Positions 1-6,219 of a DNA stretch of 6,219 bases are shown in pieces; the first letter of the stretch is position 1; each line of letters opens with the position of its first letter. The DNA is from an uncultured Bacteroidales bacterium (GTDB lineage: Bacteria; Bacteroidota; Bacteroidia; Bacteroidales; UBA932): NCBI GenBank assembly GCA_934725285.1, contig CAKVBK010000099.1, positions 1 to 6,219 on the forward strand, read 5' to 3'. The notes below the pieces were generated by a model. It was not told the DNA's origin, did not search any database, and saw only the letters and a list, made by a program, of their open reading frames with translations. Made by a program: the position numbers and the translations under genes.

Positions 1-86
1 CCGGATTCAACACCCCGTCGTATTTCTCGAAATGTTTCCAGAAACAGTTCGGAGTGCTCCCTAAAGACTACATAGACGCGCTATAG
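1..86 (+). CDS. C-terminal end of an AraC-type transcriptional regulator (partial, 5' end outside window)
   Basis: The frame whose first complete codon is at position 3 reads 27 residues to a TAG stop at 84-86. It begins GFNTPSYFSKCFQKQFG and ends PKDYIDAL. This is the second helix-turn-helix of an AraC/XylS DNA-binding domain: the G-F-x-x-x-x-Y-F-S-x-x-F-x-K-x-F-G pattern followed by P-x-x-Y is the family's end signature. The regulator lies directly upstream of a SusC/SusD operon on the same strand, which in Bacteroidota is where hybrid two-component systems (periplasmic sensor, kinase, receiver and AraC output in one protein) or simple AraC regulators sit. Which of the two it is cannot be told, because everything before the last helix is missing. 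Its likely target is the promoter region at 105-171. The domain call is firm; the link to this operon is inference from position. Confidence 0.85.
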   Translation, partial: GFNTPSYFSKCFQKQFGVLPKDYIDAL

Positions 87-104
87 GCACCCCAGGAAGG
101 TTTT

Positions 105-138
105 TTGACAGATTTGTTGCAGCATTGACGTGATTGTT
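105..138 (+). promoter_or_regulatory. Direct repeat TTGAC-N4-TTGTT x2, candidate regulator-binding site
   Basis: Two copies of the bipartite word TTGAC-N4-TTGTT lie head to tail. In copy one TTGAC is at 105-109 and TTGTT at 114-118; in copy two they are at 125-129 and 134-138. All ten defined bases match, and the period is exactly 20 bp, about two helical turns. An AraC-type domain has two helix-turn-helix motifs that contact successive major grooves, so a bipartite half-site repeated in direct orientation is the expected operator shape. The second copy ends 25 bp before the -7 box, placing the site roughly 35 to 70 bp upstream of the inferred transcription start, as for an activator. The repeat is seen directly; its role is inferred. 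Confidence 0.5.
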
Positions 139-163
139 CTACACCGGTGGCAGGTACTTACGC

Positions 164-171
164 TATCTTTG
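164..171 (+). promoter_or_regulatory. Bacteroidetes-type -7 promoter element of the susC-like operon
   Basis: TATCTTTG matches the Bacteroidetes -7 consensus TAnnTTTG at every defined position. It lies 33 bp before the ATG of the SusC-like gene. Transcription would start near 176-179, giving a leader of only about 26-29 nt. No good -33 TTTG/TTG lies at the usual distance: the nearest TTG, at 134-136, is 27 bp away and falls inside the direct repeat. A poor -33 box fits a promoter that depends on an activator. No Shine-Dalgarno sequence precedes the start codon; the leader is A/T-rich, as is usual in this phylum. Confidence 0.6.
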
Positions 172-204
172 CCTTCGTAAGAACCACAATTAACAACATT
201 AATT

Positions 205-3200
205 ATGTCAAAAAGATTTCTTATCCTAACTATTCTCTTTTTGTCAGTGATTTCCATGAAGGCCCAGAATGTGACCGTCAGAGGAAACGTGACAGATGCG
301 AATGATGTTCCCCTCGCCGGGGTGAACGTCATGGTCAAGGGAACGACCAACGGAACCAACACCGATGTGGACGGCAAATTCACATTGGAAGGACGCAAAG
401 GTTGCACCCTCGTATTTACTTTCATCGGTATGCTTTCTCAAGAGGTTGTGTTCGAAGGGACACCTCTCAAAGTCGTCATGCAGGATGACAAGAGGGCTCT
501 GGATGAAGTTGTCATCATCGGTTACCAGACCGTGAAGAAGTCGGATCTTACGGGAGCCGTCTCTGTGGTCGACACCAAGGAGATGCGGAAGAGTCCGGCT
601 GGAACCATCGTAAGCCAGCTTCAGGGTCTTGCCACAGGTGTCACCGTGCGCAGCTCCGGAAGAGCTGGTGAGGATGCGTCGGTTGTGATCAGAGGTATCG
701 GATCACTGAGCAACGTCTCCCCTCTTTGGGTCATCGATGGGATGATCGCCGACCCTGGAGTCGCGTTCAACCCTGCTGACGTGGAGTCAATCCAGATTCT
801 GAAGGACGCTTCGGCGGCCGCGATCTACGGTTCACGTGCAGCCAACGGAGTCATCATCGTCACCACCAAGAAAGGTGCGGAAGGCCCGATGAAGGTTACC
901 GCATCCGTGAAGGAGACCGTTGAATGGAGCCCTAAGTACGACCTTATGAACGCCAAGGAGTACATCAAGTACAACGACATCGCCTACGATGAGGCCATCA
1001 AGGATGGAGTCAACGGTGTCACTGCACGCCAGCAGCATTCCAACTACGACACAGACTGGCAGAAGGAAGTCCTCAAGACCGCCCTCGTGCAGGACTACAA
1101 CGTGGCCCTCTCTGGTGGAGGAAAGTCCGGCAACTACTATGTCTCAGGAGGTTACTACAGAAACGACGGAGTTTCCTACGGCAACACATTCGACCGTTAC
1201 ACCTTCCGTGTCAACACTTCCGGCAAGAAAGGATGGTTCTCATTCGGAGAGAACTTCGCCTATTCACTTACCGAGACTGACCCTAACCAGACAAACACGT
1301 ACAATGACTTCCTCAGGATGATGCCTACCATCCCTGTCTATGATGAGAACAATCCTGGAGGCTATGGCTATGGCGACTATGCCAAGTACAACACTTTCGG
1401 AGTCAACCCGATAGCCCGTGAGAATCTGGAAAAGCGTCACATCCGTGAGAACCGTCTGAACGGTGCCGTGTGGATGGAGGTCAAACCTTTTGATTTCCTG
1501 TCATACAAGCTTAACGCTGGTATCGACCTTTACTTCTACGAGAACTCTTGGTTCCGTGGGGAAGGCAACTGGACCCAGAATCAGGAACATCGTGATCCAG
1601 AAAGCCAGAAGGCAAGGGACAACACCTACAACAAGCTGATCGAGAACACCTTGAACTTCGACAAGGACTTCGGACGCCATCACATCGACGCTGTGGCCGG
1701 TCTTACTTACCAGCACCACGAGTGGGAAGGCCTTTGGGCTTCACGTCTGAATTTTCCTCTGGTCAACGGCGAGTACCTCACCTACCTTAGCTCAGGAGCC
1801 TCAAACCAGCAAAACAGCAACACCTACAGCGAAAACGCCATGATCTCCTACCTCGGGCGCGTGAACTACATCTTCGGAGACAAGTACTACCTGACGGGAA
1901 CCTTCCGTCGTGACGGAACATCAAGGCTTTCCAAGGACAACCGCTGGGGCAACTTCCCTTCTATCTCTGGAGCATGGAGAATCTCCAAGGAGAATTTCTT
2001 CAACGTGCCTTGGATCGATGACCTGAAGATCCGTGGAAACTGGGGACGCCTTGGCAACTCGACCATCGGAGACTGGGACTACCTCGCCACGATCAACCAG
2101 AGCATCGTGACCGTGATCGGCGGGACAATCAAGACCGGCGCGACACAGGTTAAGCTCGCCAACGAGAATCTCAAGTGGGAGACAAAGGAGACCGTCAACG
2201 TCGGACTTGACGCCGCCTTCCTCGGCAACAGGCTTTCTTTCACTTCTGAATATTACAACTCAAAGACTTCCGACGTTCTGTTCACCATGCCGATCGCCAT
2301 CTCCACAGGTAATGACGGAGGCGACCCGAGAGTGAACTCGGCAAGCCTGAGGAACAGCGGATTCGAGTTCACGCTCGGATGGAAGGACAACATCTCAGAT
2401 TTCTCCTACAGCGCTGTCCTGAATGTCACGACCATCAACAACAAGCTTCTTGAGCTCGGCTACGGCAAGGATTTCGTTGATTCCGGAGAGGCCAGAAGCG
2501 AGGCGGGCAGACAACTCGGAGAGTTCTTCCTCCTTAAGACCGATGGTCTTTTCAGGACCCAGGCAGAGATCGACAGCTATGTCTCCACAAAAGACGGTGT
2601 GACCAAACCTATCACCATCAACGGCAAACGCCCTCAGCTCGGAGACGTCAGGTACATCGACACCAACAACGATGGAATCATCACCGCTGATGACAGGCAA
2701 TATGTCGGAAGCCCTTGGGCAAAGGCACAGGTGTCCCTCATCCTTAACGCGGCTTGGCGCGGTTTCGACTTCAGTATGATGTGGTACGGACAGTTCGGCA
2801 ACAAGGTCTACAACATCGCCCAGTGGCAGGGACGTTACTTCGCCGACAACTCCAACTACCTGAGGTTCAAGAAGGGAGAGGAGCCTTACCAGGTCAACCC
2901 GAATTCAGACACACCGCGAATCATCTACGGTGACTGGAGAAACACCCAGGGATCCGACCGCTATCTGGAGAACGGTTCCTTCTTCAGAATGAAGAACATC
3001 TCCGTAGGCTATACCTTCCGCGGCAACTGGATGAAGAAAGCCGGAGTGGACAACCTTCGCGTCTATGCCAGCGGCAACAATCTCCTGACCCTCACCAAAT
3101 ACAAAGGTCTTGACCCTGATTTTGTCAACACCAACATCTGGAATATGGGCACAGACAGTTTCGCCTATCCTAACACACGTTCGGTGATGTTCGGAGTTGA

Positions 3201-3213
3201 ATTCACATTTTAA
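205..3213 (+). CDS. SusC/RagA-family TonB-linked outer membrane transporter
   Basis: A 1002-residue outer-membrane transporter that, with its SusD partner, imports oligosaccharides using TonB-derived energy. Residues 1-20 form a signal peptide (hydrophobic F5-S17, likely cut near A20-Q21). Residues about 22-95 are the carboxypeptidase-regulatory-like beta-sandwich (VRGNVTDANDVPLAGVNV) typical of SusC proteins. The TonB-box/SusC signature DEVVIIGYQTVKKSDLTGAV spans 100-119. The plug domain covers about 112-222 and contains VIRGIGS, WVIDG and the hallmark ILKDASAAAIYGSRAANGVI. The remainder is the 22-strand barrel, including the family motif RRDGTSRL at 568-575 followed by NRWGNFPSISGAWR. D819-D830 forms an EF-hand-like loop. 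The protein ends in an aromatic beta-signal, GVEFTF, recognised by the BAM machinery. Length is normal and there is no frameshift. The ATG at 205 is chosen because the signal peptide starts there. It is the first gene of the operon, and the substrate is not readable from the sequence. Confidence 0.97.
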   Translation: MSKRFLILTILFLSVISMKAQNVTVRGNVTDANDVPLAGVNVMVKGTTNGTNTDVDGKFTLEGRKGCTLVFTFIGMLSQEVVFEGTPLKVVMQDDKRALDEVVIIGYQTVKKSDLTGAVSVVDTKEMRKSPAGTIVSQLQGLATGVTVRSSGRAGEDASVVIRGIGSLSNVSPLWVIDGMIADPGVAFNPADVESIQILKDASAAAIYGSRAANGVIIVTTKKGAEGPMKVTASVKETVEWSPKYDLMNAKEYIKYNDIAYDEAIKDGVNGVTARQQHSNYDTDWQKEVLKTALVQDYNVALSGGGKSGNYYVSGGYYRNDGVSYGNTFDRYTFRVNTSGKKGWFSFGENFAYSLTETDPNQTNTYNDFLRMMPTIPVYDENNPGGYGYGDYAKYNTFGVNPIARENLEKRHIRENRLNGAVWMEVKPFDFLSYKLNAGIDLYFYENSWFRGEGNWTQNQEHRDPESQKARDNTYNKLIENTLNFDKDFGRHHIDAVAGLTYQHHEWEGLWASRLNFPLVNGEYLTYLSSGASNQQNSNTYSENAMISYLGRVNYIFGDKYYLTGTFRRDGTSRLSKDNRWGNFPSISGAWRISKENFFNVPWIDDLKIRGNWGRLGNSTIGDWDYLATINQSIVTVIGGTIKTGATQVKLANENLKWETKETVNVGLDAAFLGNRLSFTSEYYNSKTSDVLFTMPIAISTGNDGGDPRVNSASLRNSGFEFTLGWKDNISDFSYSAVLNVTTINNKLLELGYGKDFVDSGEARSEAGRQLGEFFLLKTDGLFRTQAEIDSYVSTKDGVTKPITINGKRPQLGDVRYIDTNNDGIITADDRQYVGSPWAKAQVSLILNAAWRGFDFSMMWYGQFGNKVYNIAQWQGRYFADNSNYLRFKKGEEPYQVNPNSDTPRIIYGDWRNTQGSDRYLENGSFFRMKNISVGYTFRGNWMKKAGVDNLRVYASGNNLLTLTKYKGLDPDFVNTNIWNMGTDSFAYPNTRSVMFGVEFTF

Positions 3214-3236
3214 TCACAAATATTGATTCTATAGTT

Positions 3237-4847
3237 ATGAAATATATTTATGGATTGATGATAGGAGCCGCCATCGCTCTCTCTGGATGCAGCTCTGACC
3301 TACTTGACCTCCAAAATCCAAACGAGGCCACAACCGGAACATTCTGGAAAACCGCCGAGCAGGCGGAGGCCGGCATAAACGCCTGCTACAGTTCCCTCTA
3401 CAAGGAAGGAACGTGGATGAGATGGTTGTCCTTCAGGTATGACCTCACCTCAGACGAGGGATGGAGCACATCCCCTTGGCTTGAGCTTGGAGACTGGACG
3501 CGTTTCGGCTACAACAACTACAACTTCTACGAAGGAAACATTGTGCATTGGGAATGCTTCTACAGAGGAATATTCAGATGCAATCAAGTCCTTGGAAAAG
3601 TTCCTGACATCCAGATGGACGAGACCCAGAAGAACAGGATACTCGCGCAGGCGCAGTTCATGAGGGCTCTGTGGTATTTCCAGATCAACCTTCTTTGGGA
3701 AAAAGGTGTTCTCCTGACCGAGACGGTGGGACCGGACTATGTTCCTGAGGAGGCCACCGAGGCTCAGATCTGGGAGCAGATCGAGGAGGATCTCAAGGCG
3801 GCGCAGCAATACCTTCCTGAATCTTGGGACGCGGCCAATGTCGGCAGACCTACTCTCGGAGCCGCGAAGGCTCTTCTCGGCAAGGCCTACATGCAGCAAC
3901 TTAAGTACAACGAGGCCAAATCTGAGTTCAAGTGGCTCATCGACAAGGAAGCGACCGGGCTGTACGGCCTGATTGACAACTGGGTGGACAATTTCACCGA
4001 CAGGGACGAGAACAACAAGGAAGGCATATTCGAGATCCAGTTCTCTGACCTCAACAAGGGTGGCACAGGCAATGACGCGAGCATGGCTTTCGGCTTCCAA
4101 AGGACACAGTTCTACGCCCCGGGCGGAAACGCCGGTGTGGGCTGGGGTGACGGCAAGGCCCGCAGATGGCTTGTGGACGAGTACCTCAAGGAAAAGCGTG
4201 CTGACGGAAAGAACGACCTTCGGCTCTACAACAGCATCCTTTACAAAGGCTTCGGTGAAGACTTTCCGGATCAGAGCAAAAAGTACTACAAACAGGCCGA
4301 TGCCTCACAATGGTTTGACGAGTGGGGACAGGGAAAGGATGACTGCTACATCCGCAAGTACAGCACCTCGTACTATCGTGACAGAGAAGACTATTTCGCC
4401 CCTAACAACTACAGGATAATGCGTTACGCTGACATTCTGCTGAACTACGCCGAGTGCATTGTGATGACCGGAGGGACTCCTGCCGAGGCCGCCAAATATG
4501 TCGATGAGGTCAGGGAGCGCGCCGGTTTGAAGAAACTGTCTGAAAGCGAATATATTCAGAAGAACTTCCCGGACTGCCTCGCAAGCAAGGAAGGATTCAT
4601 GAACAGGCTTGAGATAGAAAGGACACTTGAGCTCTGCTTCGAGGGATGGAGATGGGCTGACCTCAAGAGATGGGGTGTGCTCGATGACCAGTCAAAGATC
4701 GATCAGATAGCAAAATACCGCGATCCGGATTTCGAGAATTTCGTGATCGGCAAGCACAGAAGGCTTCCTATTCCTACCAAAGAGGTGGACATCAGCAAGG
4801 AAACCCCTGTGAGCACACCTAAACTTCCTCAGAATCCAGGTTATTAG
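3237..4847 (+). CDS. SusD/RagB-family surface glycan-binding lipoprotein
   Basis: A 536-residue lipoprotein that caps the SusC-like barrel and captures glycan at the cell surface. The leader MKYIYGLMIGAAIALSGC carries the lipobox LSGC with the lipidated Cys at 18, followed by SSDLLDL, the usual SusD mature start. Residues about 20-240 match the SusD N-terminal domain: an early W/Y-rich stretch (W60, W63, W76, W81, W87), then AQAQFMRALWYFQINLLW at 137-154, and a TPR-like helix pair at about 205-236. Residues about 265-536 match the RagB/SusD domain, with YRIMRYADILLNYAEC at 392-407, VDEVRERAGL at 422-431, LEIERTLELCFEGWRWADLK at 458-477 and the closing RLPIP...LPQNPGY at 509-536. It starts 23 bp after the SusC-like stop codon, so co-transcription is expected. 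Length is normal and the gene is intact. Which of the aromatic residues bind sugar, and which sugar, cannot be told here. Confidence 0.97.
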   Translation: MKYIYGLMIGAAIALSGCSSDLLDLQNPNEATTGTFWKTAEQAEAGINACYSSLYKEGTWMRWLSFRYDLTSDEGWSTSPWLELGDWTRFGYNNYNFYEGNIVHWECFYRGIFRCNQVLGKVPDIQMDETQKNRILAQAQFMRALWYFQINLLWEKGVLLTETVGPDYVPEEATEAQIWEQIEEDLKAAQQYLPESWDAANVGRPTLGAAKALLGKAYMQQLKYNEAKSEFKWLIDKEATGLYGLIDNWVDNFTDRDENNKEGIFEIQFSDLNKGGTGNDASMAFGFQRTQFYAPGGNAGVGWGDGKARRWLVDEYLKEKRADGKNDLRLYNSILYKGFGEDFPDQSKKYYKQADASQWFDEWGQGKDDCYIRKYSTSYYRDREDYFAPNNYRIMRYADILLNYAECIVMTGGTPAEAAKYVDEVRERAGLKKLSESEYIQKNFPDCLASKEGFMNRLEIERTLELCFEGWRWADLKRWGVLDDQSKIDQIAKYRDPDFENFVIGKHRRLPIPTKEVDISKETPVSTPKLPQNPGY

Positions 4848-4892
4848 TGTTAATAATATTGGGTAATGTTCATTTGGTTTTGTTAAATTAGC

Positions 4893-4931
4893 GGCAGGAG
4901 GGAGTCAGCACCATCTGGCTTCCCCCTGTCC
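4893..4931 (+). other. Strong imperfect RNA hairpin between the susD-like and GH43 genes
   Basis: The 5' arm GGCAGGAGGGAGTCAG (4893-4908) pairs with the 3' arm CTGGCTTCCCCCTGTCC (4915-4931) around a six-base loop, CACCAT. By hand I count about 15 pairs, one of them G-U, with single-base bulges at A4899, at T4920 or T4921, and at T4929. No run of T follows (the next bases are ATTATTGTATGTT), so it is not a classical intrinsic terminator. It ends 13 nt before the GH43 ATG. It could be a partial terminator, a barrier protecting the susCD mRNA from 3' decay, or a translational control element for GH43. The pairing is seen directly; the function is inferred. Confidence 0.6.
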
Positions 4932-4944
4932 ATTATTGTATGTT

Positions 4945-5904
4945 ATGAGAAAATTCACTCTGCTTTTGTCCTTGGCACTGATTGCCAACGCTTACGCCTG
5001 CGGATCGAAATATACTGATCCCGATGACATAGATGTTCCGGGAACAACAGTTCCTGTCCAGCTCGCCGACCCATTCATAATGCTTGACGGAGACACCTAC
5101 TACGCCTACGGCACACATGCCGAGTCCGGAATAGAAGTTTTTACCTCGAGCGATCTGAAAGAATGGAAATACCAAGGGCTCGCCCTGCAGAAAAAGGATG
5201 TGTGGGCCGACAGATGGTTCTGGGCTCCGGAAGTCTATAATGTCAAAGGGAAATACTACATGTACTACTCGGCCGATGAACACATCTGTGCGGCGGTCGC
5301 CGACTCCCCTCTCGGACCGTTCACGCAAGAGAACAAAACTCCGATGATAGCGGACGAGAAATGCATCGACAATTCACTGTTCATCGATGATGACGGCAAG
5401 CCGTACCTGATTTTCGACAGGTTCAACGGCGGGTTGAACATCAATGTGGCCGAACTGGAGGATGATCTTGTGACGGTGAAAAGAGGAACGGTCACCCCTT
5501 GCATCAAGATGTCACAGAGCTGGGAGAAAGTCTATCCGACAGTGAACGAAGGCGGTTTCGTGATCAAGCACAAGGGGTTGTACTACATGATATATTCCGC
5601 CAACAGCTATGAAAGTCCGAACTACGGAATCGGATGCGCCACCGCCGAGAAAATCACCGGGCCGTGGACCAAATACGATGAGAATCCCATCCTTCAGTTC
5701 CCAGGAAACCTTCAGGGAGTGGGACACGGAGCGATATTCAAGGACAAGGAAGGGCAGCTGCGGATTGTGTATCACTCGCATTGGAACAAAAAAATGATCC
5801 ATCCAAGAGTCATGCACATCGGGAAGGTCAGCTTTGAGAATGTGGGCGGAGTTGACCGTATGAGGATAAGCAAGGATTACATCACACCTAAGCAGAAACA
5901 ATAA
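4945..5904 (+). CDS. Glycoside hydrolase family 43 (five-bladed beta-propeller), probable lipoprotein
   Basis: A 319-residue enzyme with one GH43 domain at about 36-312. The family's three carboxylates are visible: general base D42 in QLADPFIMLDGDTYYAYGTH, pKa modulator D142 in CIDNSLFIDDDGKPYLIFDR, and general acid E202 in VNEGGFVIKHKGLYYM. WFWAPEVY at 91-98 and GVGHGAI at 258-264 (H261, the conserved propeller-core His) also fit. GH43 members mostly remove arabinofuranose or xylose, and some act on galactan; neither subfamily nor substrate can be assigned here. The leader MRKFTLLLSLALIANAYAC has a lipobox-like AYAC with Cys19, followed by an acidic stretch (D25, D27, D28, D30); Tyr at -2 is unusual, so signal peptidase I cleavage remains possible. 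I choose the ATG at 4945 over an in-frame TTG at 4936, which adds only three residues. No convincing promoter precedes it, so read-through from susCD is likely. Confidence 0.93.
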   Translation: MRKFTLLLSLALIANAYACGSKYTDPDDIDVPGTTVPVQLADPFIMLDGDTYYAYGTHAESGIEVFTSSDLKEWKYQGLALQKKDVWADRWFWAPEVYNVKGKYYMYYSADEHICAAVADSPLGPFTQENKTPMIADEKCIDNSLFIDDDGKPYLIFDRFNGGLNINVAELEDDLVTVKRGTVTPCIKMSQSWEKVYPTVNEGGFVIKHKGLYYMIYSANSYESPNYGIGCATAEKITGPWTKYDENPILQFPGNLQGVGHGAIFKDKEGQLRIVYHSHWNKKMIHPRVMHIGKVSFENVGGVDRMRISKDYITPKQKQ

Positions 5905-5924
5905 CATAAAACACAGACTGACAA

Positions 5925-6219
5925 ATGAACGCAAAAATGATCGCCGCGCTGTTTGCGGCCATGATGGCCGGAGCATTCTCTGCACAAGCCAACACTACCG
6001 ACGATGCTTTGGATTACAATGCATTTTCATATTCATTGGATCTGAAGACTCCCGGCAATCCTGCCACGCATCACGTGTTGACTGCGGTGAGTACAGGCAA
6101 CGGAAAACAAACCCTGACAGCGGCGGAAAGCCTCCCGGTCACCATCTTCAGAAGCGAGACCAAGACTCCGGAAGGAGAGGCGATACGGGTGGCGATAACC
6201 GCTCTTGAAGATGTCAATT
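5925..6219 (+). CDS. Secreted protein of unrecognised family (N-terminal 98 residues, 3' end outside window)
   Basis: This open frame starts 20 bp after the GH43 stop codon and runs off the right edge. Residues 1-22 (MNAKMIAALFAAMMAGAFSA, then QA) form a signal peptide ending AFSAQA, with cleavage likely after A20 or A22. No Cys follows, so this is not a lipoprotein; it is probably periplasmic or secreted. The mature start runs ALDYNAFSYSLDLKTPG (28-44), followed by alternating polar and hydrophobic stretches such as LPVTIFRSET and AIRVAITALED, which look like beta-strands. I do not recognise the family from this much. Position in the operon suggests another carbohydrate-active enzyme or glycan-binding protein working with GH43. 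A second in-frame ATG at 5937 would shorten the leader by four residues; the 5925 start keeps a Lys in the n-region, so it is preferred. Confidence 0.8.
   Translation, partial: MNAKMIAALFAAMMAGAFSAQANTTDDALDYNAFSYSLDLKTPGNPATHHVLTAVSTGNGKQTLTAAESLPVTIFRSETKTPEGEAIRVAITALEDVN

Noticed and set aside
89..106. Possible terminator after the regulator gene (ACC...GGT followed by six T)
   Set aside because: The stem is only three pairs around a seven-base loop, too weak to support, and the T run overlaps the start of the direct repeat.
105..130. TTGACA / TTGACG read as sigma-70 -35 boxes
   Set aside because: No TATAAT-like hexamer lies 16-18 bp downstream of either, and Bacteroidota use a different promoter consensus. 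The repeated word is better read as a candidate operator.
3450..4100. Antisense 216-codon open frame opposite the SusD-like gene
   Set aside because: It lies wholly inside an intact, family-conserved SusD gene. Its translation shows no recognisable domain and it has no promoter or start context, so it is a codon-bias shadow.
4854..4890. Possible internal promoter before GH43 (TAATATTG at 4854-4861; other near matches to TAnnTTTG)
   Set aside because: Each near match misses at least one conserved base and has no -33 partner at the usual distance, as expected by chance in AT-rich sequence.
4936..4944. Upstream TTG start for the GH43 gene
   Set aside because: It adds only M-Y-V before the ATG at 4945, which already begins a standard signal peptide with R2-K3.
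5512..5985. Antisense 157-codon open frame spanning the GH43 3' end and the next gene start
   Set aside because: It overlaps the catalytic region of a clear GH43 gene and the signal peptide of the next gene, and its translation resembles no known protein.
1..6219. Mobile element, CRISPR array, tRNA or other defence/novel system
   Set aside because: There are no transposase or integrase motifs, no regularly spaced repeats beyond the two-copy operator-like repeat, and no tRNA-like folds. The genes present form an ordinary PUL.

Overview
The window is a piece of a polysaccharide utilization locus (PUL) from a member of the Bacteroidota, probably a gut or rumen Bacteroidales. The evidence is a consecutive SusC-like TonB-dependent transporter and SusD-like lipoprotein, a secreted family 43 glycoside hydrolase, a TAnnTTTG promoter element of the Bacteroidetes type, and AT-rich leaders without Shine-Dalgarno sequences. 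Base composition looks moderate, so genus cannot be fixed from the sequence alone. All genes are on the + strand.

Layout: (1) 1-86, the last 27 codons of an AraC-type DNA-binding domain, probably the end of a hybrid two-component or AraC-family regulator. (2) 87-204, a 118-bp intergenic region with a direct repeat TTGAC-N4-TTGTT (two copies, exact 20-bp period) and a good -7 box, TATCTTTG. (3) 205-3213, a complete SusC-like transporter of 1002 aa. (4) 3237-4847, a complete SusD-like glycan-binding lipoprotein of 536 aa, 23 bp downstream. (5) 4848-4944, a 97-bp gap with a strong imperfect hairpin ending 13 nt before the next start codon. (6) 4945-5904, a GH43 enzyme of 319 aa with a lipoprotein-like leader. 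(7) 5925-6219, the first 98 codons of a further secreted protein of unknown family, cut by the window edge.

Inferred working: the regulator senses a glycan signal and binds the repeat upstream of susC. The SusC/SusD pair captures and imports oligosaccharides across the outer membrane. GH43 trims terminal or internal sugars, most often arabinose or xylose in this family, and the unknown secreted protein probably adds another activity on the same glycan. The substrate cannot be settled from this window; an arabinose- or xylose-containing plant polysaccharide is the default guess from GH43. I found no CRISPR, mobile element, tRNA or rRNA, and no clearly new system. The points most worth checking are the direct repeat, the hairpin before the GH43 gene, and the unassigned gene at the right edge.
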